Below are positions 33,752 through 48,700 of a stretch of 64,000 nt of DNA, piece by piece. Below the pieces are notes generated by a model that worked only from the letters and a program-made list of their open reading frames with translations, was not told where the DNA came from and made no database searches. The stretch spans positions 3,541,501-3,605,500 of the forward strand of contig CM063250.1 in NCBI GenBank assembly GCA_032158295.1, read 5' to 3'. Source of the DNA: Pycnopodia helianthoides (Eukaryota > Echinodermata > Asteroidea > Forcipulatida > Asteriidae). Position 1 is the stretch's first letter, and each line of letters opens with the position of its first letter. Position numbers and translations under genes: made by a program.

Positions 33752-36700
33752 GTGAGTAATATACTGGGTGTTCATTCGCACTGTGGTTGTTGTGCATGTG
33801 GTTCATTTGTTGTTTAGCCTTGTGATTGGAAAGTATGGTTGAGTGAATTCTGAAATATCAAGAGGGGCTTGAACAGCCTCGCTACCCTGGGCAGCAACGC
33901 CGTATCGATACCTCTCGTCACCAACGCCTGGAAGGGAAGCATTTAAAAAAAAAAAACGTTGAATGGCTACCAAAAAATACTGCTGTACAATGAAAATGTG
34001 GACATCATTTGGAGACATCGACCACTTTGGATGAATGTATAAGATTGTGTCTTAGATTCCCAGTGAAGTTATGAAATCTTGGGGAGAACCCTCAGGAAGC
34101 TAAAGAGAGATGGACAGTGGGTATACGAGGAGCATACATCTTATCTGTACTACATCGCTTAAATCTATTGATACTTTAATTTATTGGGTGTTGAAGAAGA
34201 CACACCTTGCATTTCTCATCCCCGGGGCAAGTTGAAAGTCATTAATATGAAAAAAAGGGGGTTGGAATCGATAAAACAAGACAGCCTTGATCAGGACGTG
34301 GATTTGTAGTTGATCAGATGTAGACAGCACAAAATAGTTCCCATGGTTGTTGGATGTCATTTTACTGCGTAAGGGAGCAGCTGGTAGGAGAATGCATCAT
34401 GAAATGAGAGCGTTATCGGGGCAGAAAGAAAGGAGGGGAAAGGGGGAAAGGGTAGGGGAAGGGAGCGCTTACAAGTTGAGTAATGAAAAAGCATTCTATC
34501 ACATTGCCTGGATGTTCAAAATAGCCGTCGTTCGATGTTTGTGTTAATTGATGATGGCCAGGTGGAAGGGTGAAAGATGGCTAATGGCATGCTGTGGTTG
34601 CACTGTCCAGTGTCAAAGTATTCCTTTTTCTTGTTTGTGTCACATTTTTATTTTTATGAGTTAAAGGTTGTCATTTCCTTTTGGGATAAATCTTAGTCTT
34701 TAAATAGACTGATCGTCAATTAGTTCTGCCCCTTGAAGATTTGACCAATTATTACTACAAAGACGTGCCCCAAAATCAGAAAAACGTTAATCACTTAAAG
34801 GTAGGGGTCATAGATTGGTTTTTGTCAACTAATGCTGATTTATACAGATAGGCCAAATTGTCAATAAAGATACAAAATAATTCATCTGTTAAAGTTTCAG
34901 CATGAACTACTTGGTGAAAAAAAAAAAAAACACCAGCAAAAAAGTGTCAGGAGGGCAATTATCATTGAAATTGTCAACCCATCACGTTTAGTGAGGTGAC
35001 AGGGGTACCATAGCGTCCAAACGGACACCATACTTTTATAAATTTTCGTAATTAAAGGGGGCATTTCAGACGAAATAATTTTTGCAGGATGCCTACCACC
35101 ATTACCATCTTTATACCAAGTAACCTTCTGAAGAAATTGCACAATGTTTGTTTTGGGTCATTACCAGAGAATAACCCTGCCTTTTAAGTCCTATCACATT
35201 CAAAACATCACTGCAGTCATGTGGCTGTCAATTTTTTGGGGGATTGACTGCATTGTGCATTTTCTGTGTAGCATGGTGCACTGCTTTGGAGGGTGGCGAG
35301 GTAAACTTTGTACATGCATGGTGTCAAACGCCACATGTTGCCAGACAGTTGCTAGGTTGGGCGGTGCTTAGTGATCAGTCTTTTGTTATAACTGTTGTAA
35401 TACTGTACTGTAGAAAAAAAACAATGTTTATCTTTAAGAAAGTAAGTGTGACTGCATCAACTACTAGACTCAAACCCAGACACAAGCCAGACAGTTGACA
35501 CGCTGTAAAAATGTGCCTTTTTTAATCTTCATGTGATTCTTTTTTTTTGTATGGTAAACTTTTGACACTACAGACTGTGCATGCATTTTCATAAGAGTGT
35601 GAAATCTTTCAGTCTTGAGGCAAAAAAATCCCCAGAAACACATGTTTAGCGTCCTGCCTTTTTCAAGACAACTGGCCAGGCTATTTTTCAAGATGGTTGC
35701 CATCTTCTTTTTTTTTTTTTTTTTTTTTGGTGTGTTAAAGTAAAAAAGTACGACCTTACATGTATGTATTTTAGAATTGATTTTTATTGTCAAAGATCGT
35801 AAAAATTGATCCTTAAGAAAAGAAAAAAGGAGGCGGCCTCTAAAAAGGAAGCGGGAGGAAACGCTAAACATGTTTTTAAAGTATTTATTTGGTCTTCATA
35901 GTGTCAGGCCTGTGGCTGTAGATAGATGGAATTATTAACTCCCACTCAGTTACTGCATGCATATCATATGTTGATGTGTGGAGAGAGTGGGCATTCCTAG
36001 TGGATGAGAGTTCATAATGTACAGTGTAGTTCCATGTACAGGAACAGACCTGCTTTGTTCATGACGGCACAGCCCCTTTAAGATAACTGTCTGATTTAAT
36101 GTCAATGTCAGTCATCTCGTCAATCTCGTCAACTGATACTATCAGTTGACCAGATGACTGACATTGAGCTTGTAATGTGCATCATCATGTAATGTGGTAA
36201 GGTCCACTTGAGATAAATAACCTTTAAATGTACATGTACCATCTCTAACAAATTTTTTAACAAATATTTAGGAATTCAGTTTGTGTTCTACATGTATGTC
36301 ATAATGTAATACAAACCTCACAATGTTATTTATTTTCACCCAGCACTTTCCCCATCCTGGAATTTTTTGTCTTAGAACCATTTCCAAAACTTAAAGTTGT
36401 TTTACCTATTTATATAATTTTTTTAAACATCCCCAAACACAAGTCACTTTGTACTTAAAACATGTACATGTAACAGATCCAAGATAATCTTAATAGATCG
36501 TTAGCGAAATCACCTACGTGTACCTTCCAGAGAAAATGCACACTGTGCTTTATGTTCTGCTACAAATGTAAGTGCAGTGCTAGTACATGTAAATGATACC
36601 TTGTAGTTTTGAGCCTTGATACATGTACATGTACCCACATAAAAAGGTATCGTATGGTATTGAGCCGAATCCCATGAATTACAGGCTGATACACAAACAA

Positions 36701-39700
36701 AAGTTTTGAAATACAATTATTTTATGAGGTCAAGTTCACAAAATTCATAAATTAAAACCATTTAACACAGTTTCAGATTGCACGGTAGAGCCATTTTAAA
36801 ACCAAACATTGAGAGGACCTCATTTCAAATTAGCGTGCTTCCAACTTACACAAAATTGGGTCCAGAATGCCCCACTGTTTTGAAGAAATCCTGATTGCCA
36901 CATTGTTTCGCGATGTACAGGTGCCTGAGTTGTTTTCTAAATTTACTGATGCTACCACTTAACCCAAAATTGATAAAAAGGAAGCATTGTTTGGTTTGTT
37001 TCCCTCCAAAGCTTGCAAAGAATTTTGAAAAAAGAGAGAGAGCGGGGGAGACAAAAGACGAAGATTATTAGGATTTTTTTTGTTCCTCATTGTGATTTTG
37101 TTTCTTCTCTTTTGTTCCTGACACATTTTGATTTGTCTCAGTGCCAATGTGGGCCATCATCGCGATCGCTGTCGTCGCGGGTCTCTTGCTGCTGTGTTGC
37201 TGCGGCTGCATCTGCGTCAAGTGCTGCTGCAAGAAGAGGAAGAAGAAGGAGGGCAAGAAGGGATTGAAAGGCGCCGTGGACCTGAAGAGTGTCCAAATGC
37301 TAGGGGCTGCCTACAAAGAAAAGGTCAGTTTGAAGGTTGTTCGTCTAAATCCAATAAATGGTTAGCTGAATTCCCCCCATTCTGCTGCTTTTAATTATAC
37401 ATACATACATAAAGGCATTTATAAAGTGCCACTACATCAAGAACGCAGCGCGTTAGATTGGGTACACATAATTTTGGATACACTTCTTGAATTTGCATAA
37501 AGAGTCGGATTCTCGGGTAGAGATAGTCAGTGCGTTCCAGGGTTGGGGAGCAAAATGAGAAAAGGTGCGACTTGAAGCAGTTTTGAGAAGCTTGACAGAG
37601 TTTGGTTCCATGAGGCAAGCAGTGCGCCGGAGGCTGAGCGAAGGCTTGAGCATCCAGGCCGGTGGGGAGACAGGCAGGATGATAGGTAACCAGGTGCTGT
37701 GCCGTTGAGGCATTGATTGTAAACACTGCTAAAGCCACTTTGTATTGCTTTCGATTCATCTATTCAGTCATGGGGGGGGGGGGGAGAAAAAAAGAAAGTG
37801 GGCTCAAGGTCAACCGAAAACAATGGGGCACTCAACTTTGTGGTAGCTCAACCGGTGAATTTGCTTTGCACTTTGTTTCTCAGAATTTGCCTCTTAGTGG
37901 AATTTGCGAAATTTTCAATATAGGGGGAGGCTGAGGTCGTATTCACCATGCTTGTTTCTTTGTGAAAACTTTGTGTCACTGAGGTCACACATGTGTTGAT
38001 TTCACAGTGAATTGTTTGAGTGGTTTTAATTTAATGTTCAGGAAATTCACTTTTTTTTTTTAACGACTTCAGTGCGTGTAGTTGCAACTCCTTCTCGGTT
38101 TTCCATGCATACCTAATGATTATTCCTCCATGCATACCTATACAGATCATGGACATACTTTCAGCTCTGAATTGTTGTCGCCCATCCCAAAAAAGAAAAA
38201 TGAGGGGGGAGGGGAATTGTTTAGTATGCATTGAATTGTTCGGTCGCATCCTTGCAACAAATTGAATAATGTCTGTGGTTATTCCCACAGAAATTGTAAT
38301 TTCAGTTCTGCTGTGTTATTTTATTTTTCTTCAAATGATTTTTCTGCAAGGTTGCTGTTATTTGTGTGGACATGGTTTCTATGCTTTACACGTAGATCCA
38401 AATTTTTTTCATACAGTGACAATTTCATGTGTGACCTGTATTCAATTATTTATTTCCATGGCATCTGAAGATGATGGATGGAAATCAAACGGCAAACTGC
38501 CCATAATTGAATTCCATTCCTGTGTTTGAACTTTGAAGTCTATTTTGAACGAACGATTGTCAAGTTTTAAAATTCAGGTATACATTTATATTGCAGTATG
38601 CCTGAAATTCACATAAAATATACGGACTAATTTGGGTGAATTATCATCACTGACGTATGACTTTACCTATTTTGTGGGGCAAGTTATTGTTTTTACATGT
38701 ACGTGTTTACATTAAAAAATAATGGGTTTAGCTTAGTCCAAATTCTAGAAAAACATCATGTTTTGCTGTTTTGTGGATTTAAATTGAGGTTGGGGTTGGG
38801 AAACAGGAGATGGTCGAGTGGGAACAGTGTAGGGATTCAAGACAATTTATAAAAGAACTGTTTGACCCTGTTCATGGTGCACAACACACCTGACATAAAA
38901 GAGCAAAACCAATTATGCATGCACTAATGGATCAGATGTTAAGTTTCATTTTAATTTGTATCCAAGCACCATTGAGGTTGCGAGAACCGTATCTGATTAG
39001 GGTTCCAGCGGAGAACCATTCCGAAACCACTCCGATAGATTACACTCAATTAAATGTAGTGTACTGCAAACACTGAAAACCAAAACCTGTGAAGATCCAG
39101 CCCTCGTCAAACAGCTACAAACCTTTTAAGGTTGCAATGTTTATTATTGTAAAAAAAAAAATAATGAATAAACAATTAGTTAATTACATTGGAGGGAAAA
39201 ATGGAGGCCTGGTAATTATATATAACCATCATGTACATGTACATTCCATGATGGGTATGCGTACGTGCGCTTGCTTTCTTATTACAGTGTAATGGTAAGG
39301 TATTGATCTTCCCTGTGCATGTGTAGGGGGGGGGGCGGGGAGAGGGGGGGCGTCATAATAGCAGGTGTTGTATACAGCATGAACAGGGTCGATTACCAAC
39401 CATGACGGTATTATGTGTCGCAACGCCATTGAGTCATGGGATCTCGCCTAGTCTGCACGGAGTCACGATTACTGGAATGATGCATGAAGTTCATATTATT
39501 ACGTTGTATTTTTTTTTTTTTTACGTTTAGATCATTTTGTTGTTGTTGTTACATCTAAATGAAAAAAAATGATTTCCATTGTTTTGTTCGTTTGTCTTTG
39601 TCTACAGTTTTTGTTTGTTTGATTTAATCTCAGATACGTCTGGGTTTTAAAAGTGTCTGTTCTGATTAAATATTGTCAACGTGTATGAATTGGAAATGAG

Positions 39701-42700
39701 ACTGATGTTGCCTGAATTTTAAGTTAATTTACTTGAACAAAAAAAAGTTCTGTTCATTTAGTTTTATAGTTAGAACGTAAGCATTGTTTTTGACATTTGT
39801 GTTTCAGACATCCATTACGAACCGTTTATTTTCTACCGATTTATACATGTAGTTCAGTTGATTTTATTTGTTGTTTACCATTAGTGTCCCAATATTTTGG
39901 ATGTATTTTTCCAACCAATTTAAAAAAGGAATGCTATTTTAGAAACGGTGTTGTCGTATAGGCTAAGTCAGTAAATGTCCGTCTTTGTCAGGTGCCGATT
40001 TTCCTGGCATATTTTGATGGTGCACACTGGGACAGTGATCAGAATATCGCATTGGGAACGGCAATTTATTTCTTCAGTAAAGGGCACACCAAGGAGGGGC
40101 AGTTTCATTTCTATGGGATCATTTCAAGGGGCACCAAGGCAATGACCTGGGCCCAATTTCATAGAGCTGCTTTAAAAGCACAAAAAGTAGCTATAAGCAC
40201 AACAAAATTATGCTTACCAGATTAAGGTTACCAGCCAAACTGACATGCCACATGTACAATTTGTGACTGGTATTCTGCTCATTTCTGCTTAGCAGACAAT
40301 TGTCAAGCAATATTTTCTGCTGAAGCAGCTCTATGAAATTTTGGCCCAGGGGGAAATAGCACTCGGCACTAATGCTAAAAATAGAAGCTATAAAAGTGGC
40401 CTGGGCCCAATTTCATAGAGCTACTTAAGCACAAAAAGTAGCTAAGCGCGACAAAATAATGCTTACCAGAATAAGGTTACCAGCCAAACTACATGTACCA
40501 TGTCACATGTACAATTTGTGACGATGTACATGTACATGCACATGTACAATTCAGCATCCTGCTGATTTCTGTTTAGCAGACAATTATTAAGCAATATTTT
40601 CTGCTTAAGCAGCTCTATGAAATTGGGCCCAGGATCTTAGACAATTGTGTCAAGTTTCCCTTACATATGAACGCGTGCATGTCCAAGTTTTATGTCTACT
40701 TGCATGGACTGACTGTACTACTAGTGCAGTTCAGTGGCGCGTCGATGATGCGGCGATTGCGTAAGTGGTTTGTCCGACAGCCGGGTATTTTGAACAGAGA
40801 GGGACGGCATTATTGCGGAGTGGTATCGCCTCTTTTGCCTCCATGAAAGATCAGACTTGAGTAACAACTAATTGTTATTTGCCACCCTCTCTGTGAGTTT
40901 TGAAGTGCAGGGGTTGAAGCACCATCAACACTCACATGAATTTCTTCAGCTCATTAATCACTGAGGGGTGTGGGCTCTTTTTCGTTGAACGATATGCAAC
41001 GTCAAATTTGATACTTTTGAACCCAGTTGTGGGTCGGGTTGTTGAGGCAAAAATTGGGGAGGATGCATTTCTTCATTATAGAGCTGATTTTCTAATGCAA
41101 TTACATTGTAGATCTAAGGTAGGCGAATTAACCGTTACATGTACTGAATGAAGACAAAAAATCAATTTCTACCTTCAGCTCCCCTGAGTTATTTTCATCT
41201 TCAATGTTTTCTTCTTGTAGCCCATTACCGAGAGTGGCTTTTAGCCTTGTTTTGGGTGAACTTCGGTTATTTCTTATAAAACAATGTATTTTATATAAAA
41301 ATGCTCTAAGCTTGTTTTGATAAAACTTGAAAAGATTTACAGTGGGAATACAATTTCTCATCTTACACCAAAAGTGGAGTGAGGAATTAGCCCGAGATTT
41401 TCTCCCACATGGATGCATGGAATGAGTTGAAATTGTACAAATTATGGAACATGGTTTGTACACAATACCAGGCATGCTAATAAGGTACACATGCTCGGAT
41501 GTGCCTTAAAAATAGTCTCCTGACCTTTGACCTGGAGGCAGTAAAGATACTTACATTGCAGCTGGAGGAAGCTTATTAAATTTGCCTCAAAGCACAAACC
41601 TCATTATCATGACTGGATCAATGAAGCTGGTGGTCTTAATCCCAACCACTCTCCCCCCCCCCCCCCCGACTCCATGGCAATCTCTCTATATAGCAGGATT
41701 GCTGACATCCTTCCATTCAAGAGATGATAAATGCTTATTTTTTCAAATTGCTTGTTGTGTATGCATTGACCGTGGTTCGCATTGGCAATTAAAAGAGTGT
41801 GCTGTCAATTCAAAATGCATAAGTGCCGATGTAGATGCTTCATTATGTCATCACAATGCACACAATCATAACAAACAACAAAATGAATCAAATGAAATTG
41901 TGTCTTTAGAAATCATGCATTCCCAAAGTACAGCACACTAATAATTTCTGTTTAAAAAAAAGAGCCCCCCCCTGAAAAAAAAATAATAATAATAAAAAAA
42001 ATTACCTTAATAAATAAATAAATTATCAAGTATGAAAATGATATGTAAAACATTGTGCTTGCATTAACTGCACCTTGTGGGCTGTTCATTCCATTGAGCC
42101 ATCACTTCATGTATTGTAACAGCTTTTTAGCAAAATATTCAGCTTGCCTGTGCATCTGAGGTTTGCTTTACGGTTTTTGTGGAAATTTTATAACCAAAAC
42201 TGAAAATTTATGTGTTGGAAATATACTGAAAAATCTAGCAAGAATCTACATTGATTGTGCTGTTTGGGGGGGAAGGGGTGGTGATTGGAAGGGCGGGTTA
42301 AGAGTAGACGTTTAACGGACATAGATGTAGATACTGACACGCATATAATTAAAAATGTTGATAAGGACTGCTTTTCCCCCGGAGAGATTTGGGGGTGGGG
42401 GGGGGGAGGGGAGATTCTCTGTAGACCTGAACAATTTGACCGACCCTAGACTGGTATTTCTCTTTAACATTGACAAGTTGTTTTTGAGTGTGCTCATCAA
42501 GCCTATTCAACAACCAATCAAGTGACCAATAAGAATGCTCTTGAGCCAAAACGTTTGTGCAGCGCCGGCGAGTTTGTTCCCCGGTGTTTTGTTATGTGAG
42601 CAAATTCTGTCAAAGGCTACGTCTGAATCAGGCGACTCCGGCTGCGGCTACAATGGCACTGTTAAAGACTATAGGACTTTCCGGCGTGCCGGCCGTAGCT

Positions 42701-45700
42701 GCTGCTGAAAGCCATTTCATTCTGACACGAACCTGAGAAGGTTTTGGCAAAGGTGTAATTGGAACCTGTGAGCAAAATGGCAACAAATACATTTTTATTA
42801 TTTTTGAGGGAAAAAACAACAAATTTTGAATTTTCAGGCAACAGTTTCCGCTCATTTCCAAACATAAACTTTGTAAACAAATAATAATAATAACTAAACT
42901 AAAATGACTGAGTGTAATCTTTAAGTTGCTCACTTCACAGTCATATTGCTTCATTTCAGTTATAACAGTGCATTTCTAACGCCGGAAATTATTTTTCACT
43001 CATCTGTATTGCGTTATCATTCACCTTCTCTTTTTCTGTTTTTTTCTCTCACTTTTTTCCACCTTTTTTCCACAATTTACTCGATGTGAGTGGTTCTTTG
43101 ATTATACTTCATTCCTTTTTGTTCACAATTTTGAGACATATTGATTTCATATTTTGGTTTCTTTTCTGTTTTTTTGTTTGTTATCGTTTTGACAACTTAA
43201 TTTTGTATTTGTTTTTCCTTTTATTAATCTTCTAACAACTTGTGTTCTTGCTGGTCAATTTCTCATTTGTCAAAAAAAAAAAGGAAAAGAAAAAAAAAAG
43301 AAATTCAAGTTTAATACAAATTTGGAATTATCTCATGAATAGCAGAGGGAAACCAGCAATATTTTATAATGTTTTTTAATTAAGTTATAATTTTCACATT
43401 TTAAATGTATTTCCGTTATTTTGTGAATCCTCATTAAAGAAAACCCAGCGTTGTGCAAAACATTTTTTTTTAGTTGATTTAAATCCAGACCCGGCAGCAG
43501 AAATGTTGCCTTTCCGCTCTTTGCACTAACTGAGATCGCTTCTTTGCTTTAATATGTTGCATGGATTGTCCAACAGTGTCTCGTTACAATAGACATGGAC
43601 CAAGTATTTCTGGCTTTTTTAAAAGCTACATTGTATAATTACATTTGTATGTACGTAGATGTAGTGGTTCATCTTATAGCAACAATCCAACAGCGTATTA
43701 GAGTGTACGTTCTTGATCATCATGTAGCAAAGCATTTACACTGCATGTTGCATTTTTAATATGTTTTTTGCCGTAGTTTTCATGTATGCCATGACCATTG
43801 TGAATGTAATGCTTGCCCAGTAATTTGTCTATTGACTACCACCCTTGCAATTTTTCCTTGTTAAATATAAAGACACATTTTCTTTTGAAACAGAATGAAA
43901 CGAATGGGCATCGTAAACTGATTTACTATTTGAAAGGAGAAGACTTGTCGTATATTTCATAACAATAACTTAATTTATTTTTGTCACAGCTCGTTTGGCA
44001 TTCTTATGTCAGGTTGACTGTATTGAAGACTGGAGAACTAACCTCATTCGATGAAACAACTTAAATTTTTTACATTCTATGTACATGTGTTTCATCCCAT
44101 GCTTACAAAAAGATTCTAATGGGTGCAAGTAAAGCAGGCACAAACTGTGCATCAGCTTCTTCTTTTTTCAGATGCCTTTTTTGTTTTGTGGATATTAAAG
44201 AGGGAGCTCAAAGGTAAAATTCAGTTTTGTTATGCACTCTTTTCCAATAGATAGAGTCCTCATGAAAGTTGGGGAAAATTACAAGTCTCTAACCTCACGT
44301 TAAAACTGTGTATATTGTCATTTTATTTGATGCTCTTTCGGAGCAAAATGTGATCATCGGATCCTGGTCTGTACATTCCAAAGAGGAATTTGTGCGCTAG
44401 TAAGATGGTCAAATTCAATGCCATTTTGTTGAATATCATAAAAATTTAGAAATGAACCTAAATTTCTCCATACAAAAATGTACAGACTGTATATTTAAAT
44501 TAAGACGTCATCAAGCGTTTAAAAAGAATTTTAACAAAAATTTCACTGGAAGGGTATCAAATAAAATGGCAATTTACACCTTTTTAACGTGAGGTTAGAG
44601 TCGTAATTTTTCCCCCCCCTTTTCATAAGGACTTTATCTGTTGGAAAATGAACGGATCACAAAACTCAATTTGACCTAAGCCAAAGAGTGTGATCTGTAA
44701 CGAATTCCTGTACAAATTATGAAGAAAATGATGGTAACCAATGATTTGCGGCATCATTTATGTGCGGTACTTCTACAGTGACTGCTAGTGTGACTGCTAC
44801 CATGTAACTTGTATGTGTGCTGTACATTTGATAGAATGTACCATGCATTAACCTGCCGGTTACACAGTCAATGTGTAGCCTCTAATCCTGTTAATTAACA
44901 TAAATTATTCCTAAACCTTGTGACTGATCAGTAATTTTGCCTTAGTATTAAAGGTGCTCATAAACATGCCTTTTTAAATTTTAATTTCTTGCTTACAGTA
45001 CACACAAAATCATGTTTGTGAAAATGTGTACATATTTATAAAACATAATGAGTTAATTTTGAGTAATCTGAGTTTATTTGTAAAGACAGCGGATACTTTT
45101 GGTATATACAAGTACTCAAGAATTACATTACCATAGAAACTTACTTGGTAAGGAGCACCTGACAGCTGCTGATAATATAAAACAATGTGAGAAACGACTC
45201 CCTCTGAAATAATGTAGTTTTTGAGAAAGAGGTAATTTCTCACTAAAATATTTGAATCTGAGAAAGGCTTCAGGTGTGAAGACTGAAGCCAGCTCAGGCA
45301 TTTGAAAGCACACAAATTCTATACAACAAGGGTGTTTTTTATTTCATTACTTTCTTCAACTTCGATGACCATTTAATTGAGCCCAAATTTTCACAGGTTT
45401 GTTATTTCATGTATATGTTGGGATACACAAAGTGAGGATACTAGTCGTTGACAATTACCAAAAGTATATCCTGCCTTTAATATGAAATCTTTAATAGTTC
45501 TTTTCTGTTGTACTTTTTTGTATTTAATTACTAATACTGCTAAGCGATTTTAGGAGTGCCATCTAAACTGAGTAGCATCATATCGTGACCGTTTTCAGAA
45601 ACGGACATATGTCAAAAATCTTGTTTTCTACAGTTTGATCTGTTCTCATTTCTTGCCTTCATGATTCTAATAATAAGTGACCATATTGTATACAGGCATG

Positions 45701-48700
45701 TGAGACCTCCTCGTTTACGCGGAAATCCTCGTTTTTTATTTTCCCATTCCACGTTTTTTCCAGTGACTTGCTCACTTGCCTGTGTATAGCGCATAACACA
45801 TAGTGATGAAATATGTCCCTTTGCGCTGTAAACAACAACAAAAAAACATCCCCAAACTGCTGCTTGATCAAAATTATGCTTCATTTTATAATTTTAGTAT
45901 TTGGGTAAGTTGCCATTCATCTTAGTAGTTGCATTTTGCGTTTTCACAAAGAGTCGGGGTATCTCAAAATAATGTGCAAAATACATTACATGAAAATGGA
46001 CGGGCATGTAGTTCAAGTCGCATTTGCAGTTGCACGAAGAGACAGGCTTGTCAGTGTGTGCTTGATCATGTAACATGCCCACCCTTCACTATGTAAAAAA
46101 CATACACTGTTAGACGTTTTCAAAAGTAGGTAATCGTGCTTTTGCCTTGTCACAAAGAGACAGGCTTGTCAGCACGCACGTGATCATGTAAGATGCCCAT
46201 CCTTCACTATGTAAAAAACATACACTGTTAGACGTTTGCAAAAGTAGGTAATGGTGTTTTTGCCTTGTCACAAAGAGACAGGCTTGTTTTACTCATTATT
46301 GTGTTAATTAATCAAAGTTTGGGTAATTAAAGAAATACTATTGATGAGGTTTAACTCTTAGAAAAACACAATAGGGGCACTTAAACTGCACAAGAAAGGT
46401 TTAATACTGCAGAGTTTTTAGACTTGAAATAAGCACATGTTAAAATACAATTATCTTAAAAGTGTTCTTTGAACACGTTTTGACATGCCCGTCCCTTCGT
46501 GAAAATGGTGACGACATGGAGCTATCTTCAAACAGACACAATCATACACGAGTCATTGGTCAAGCATTCACATTTTAACATTAATTATGAAATTGGGCCC
46601 AGTAAATGCAGACACATTGTAGTTATCAGGGTTTCCCTATGCACAAGCTAGCGTATCGGTCCGATATGGGCAAATTTCGTGCAGATACGCACACATACGC
46701 AAACAAAATATATATTTTTAATACTAACTTCACCAAAATTATCAAGATAAAACCATTTCAAATGCTCAATAATGCACATGAGGGCTTTTAAAACCATGAC
46801 AAACACCAAGTAGAGAACATTCCATAGACCTCGCTTCAATTTAGCGTCCTTCGGCCAAACTTCCAAAATTTGGGTCCAGAATGCCCCCCAGTCTTAAATT
46901 TTTTGGGGGGAGAACCATGAGTATGCGTAGTGAGCATGGCAAAAAATGGTAGCAGCTTAATGTATAAGCCTACGGCCAATGCTGATAAGTCGGGCATGTT
47001 GTGTTACATTAGTCACAGTTATACATAATGCATAGGTTGATTAGCATACAGACAGTACAAACAGGGCTAGTAGAATTACTCTACTGTTCTAGATTCAAGC
47101 AAGGTTTACAGATAGGAAGAAGCCACATGATGTAAGGATAGACAGGGGCAAGCAAGCAGCTGGTCTAGGCATAGATGAACCTCGGGTACCAGACCCACGT
47201 TAACAAAGATCGAATTTGGTCCGCCAGTTTAGAACTTATAGGCTAAATTTAGCTTTAGGTCAATCTATTGTATGAGAAGTGAAAATGGACTACAGTTTGT
47301 AGAAAGGTAGAAAGTAGAGTCTGATGAAATGATAGTATTTTGTTTTAGTGAACTGAGTTGGGTAAAACCTTGTAACTTCTCTTTAAAATGTACACACCCA
47401 CATTGCTGCAATTACACATTCGTTCAACCAAGCGTAAATAATTTTGTTATATTAAATTTATAATTTTGGGTGATTTGGACTGTCGGACATAGTTAATATC
47501 TGTATAGTAAGTGTGGAGCATACATGTAGGGCCGGCCTTTTATTCATTTGTCAGTTCTTTATTGACGTGGGATTTTCAATGTTTGGTAAAACACACACAA
47601 AAAAGGTGTTTTTTAATGCCACGGGTTATTTATTGTTGCAAGCCAAGGCATAAAATTTTAATTTTCCACATGATTTCTTGGCATCCGATCTGCCCCAAGC
47701 ATGCAAGAGCAAATGCTGTGGAATGGGAACCAGTGTTGGCTTGTCTCATAATTTTTTTAAAATTTAAAGCATCATTGGTGAGACAAACTCAACTAAACAG
47801 TTATTTTTCAAGTGGCTGTGCGAATAAACAAAAATTTACAAATAACACTCGATCAAATTAAAAATCAATAAATGACAGAAGAAAGTGTGATAAAAGTTGA
47901 CCCCAAAAATGACCAAAATATGACAACAGCAAAATAATAATAAAAAACAAGGCCCCGGCAATAAAAGTAAAAACATGATGCTATAGAAGAAAAACAATTG
48001 TAAACAAAACTAAAATAAAAAAAGAGAAAATAAAAAAAGTAAAACAAAACATGGAGAGGCTGAATTAAAAAGTTCTGATATAAAAGTAGGCCTATAGGAA
48101 ACAAAGCAAACATGCAAATTTAAATACATAATTATGCCAAGTCCATGGTAAAAAAAATGCTTCTTACAAGTTTGTTTAAAAAATTGTTTTTTTATATCTT
48201 GTCTTAACTTTTTTTATTCCATCCTCCAAACTTACATAATTTAGTATTACATAGATGTCCACAGGTCAATAAATTAATTTTAAAAAGTGCCCTAAAGTTA
48301 AACAAATCTTAGTTCTTGGGGTACAAACACTTCTCTTAACTGATGTAAATTTGTTTCTGTTAATGTAAAAAAAAACTGTCCTTCCTCTGACCTTGCTGAA
48401 TTTAACTTTTTCATGCACCATTTATTTTAGTGACAAAATGATTATATGGACACATTAATTGTTTACTCGATTTTGGCAAATCGCAACACCAAAAAAAAAC
48501 TGGTCACAATGGTGCCCTCTAGAGTCCGCTTTCCCATTCTGAAAAACTGTGTGGCCGTGGATCTCTATTTTTTCGTTTTACAACTATTTTTCTGCAGTGA
48601 TTTAATCCAGTCGCTAGCAACCCTGTCGGCACTAGAAAGAGTTCATAGCGTGACCGTATTTCATTAGATTGTGAAATTTGTGCACTAACGACAGGAATAA

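Larger units (their letters stand above)
33752..37141 (+). other. Synaptotagmin intron (3.4 kb)
   Basis: It holds two MITE copies (35637, 35895), a hairpin (36102-36167), poly-A/T runs and TACATG-rich stretches. No exon is supported. Confidence 0.8.

Noticed and set aside
37128..37394. Alternative reading frames over the synaptotagmin transmembrane exon
   Set aside because: They are shadows of the real frame, which gives the conserved [13 protein letters not shown] segment with correct splice phases.
40725..40760. Possible micro-exon in the long synaptotagmin intron (CAG acceptor, GC-rich 31 bases, GTAAGT donor)
   Set aside because: Its length is not a multiple of three and both flanking exons are phase 0, so inclusion would shift the C2 frame. 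No similarity was recognised.
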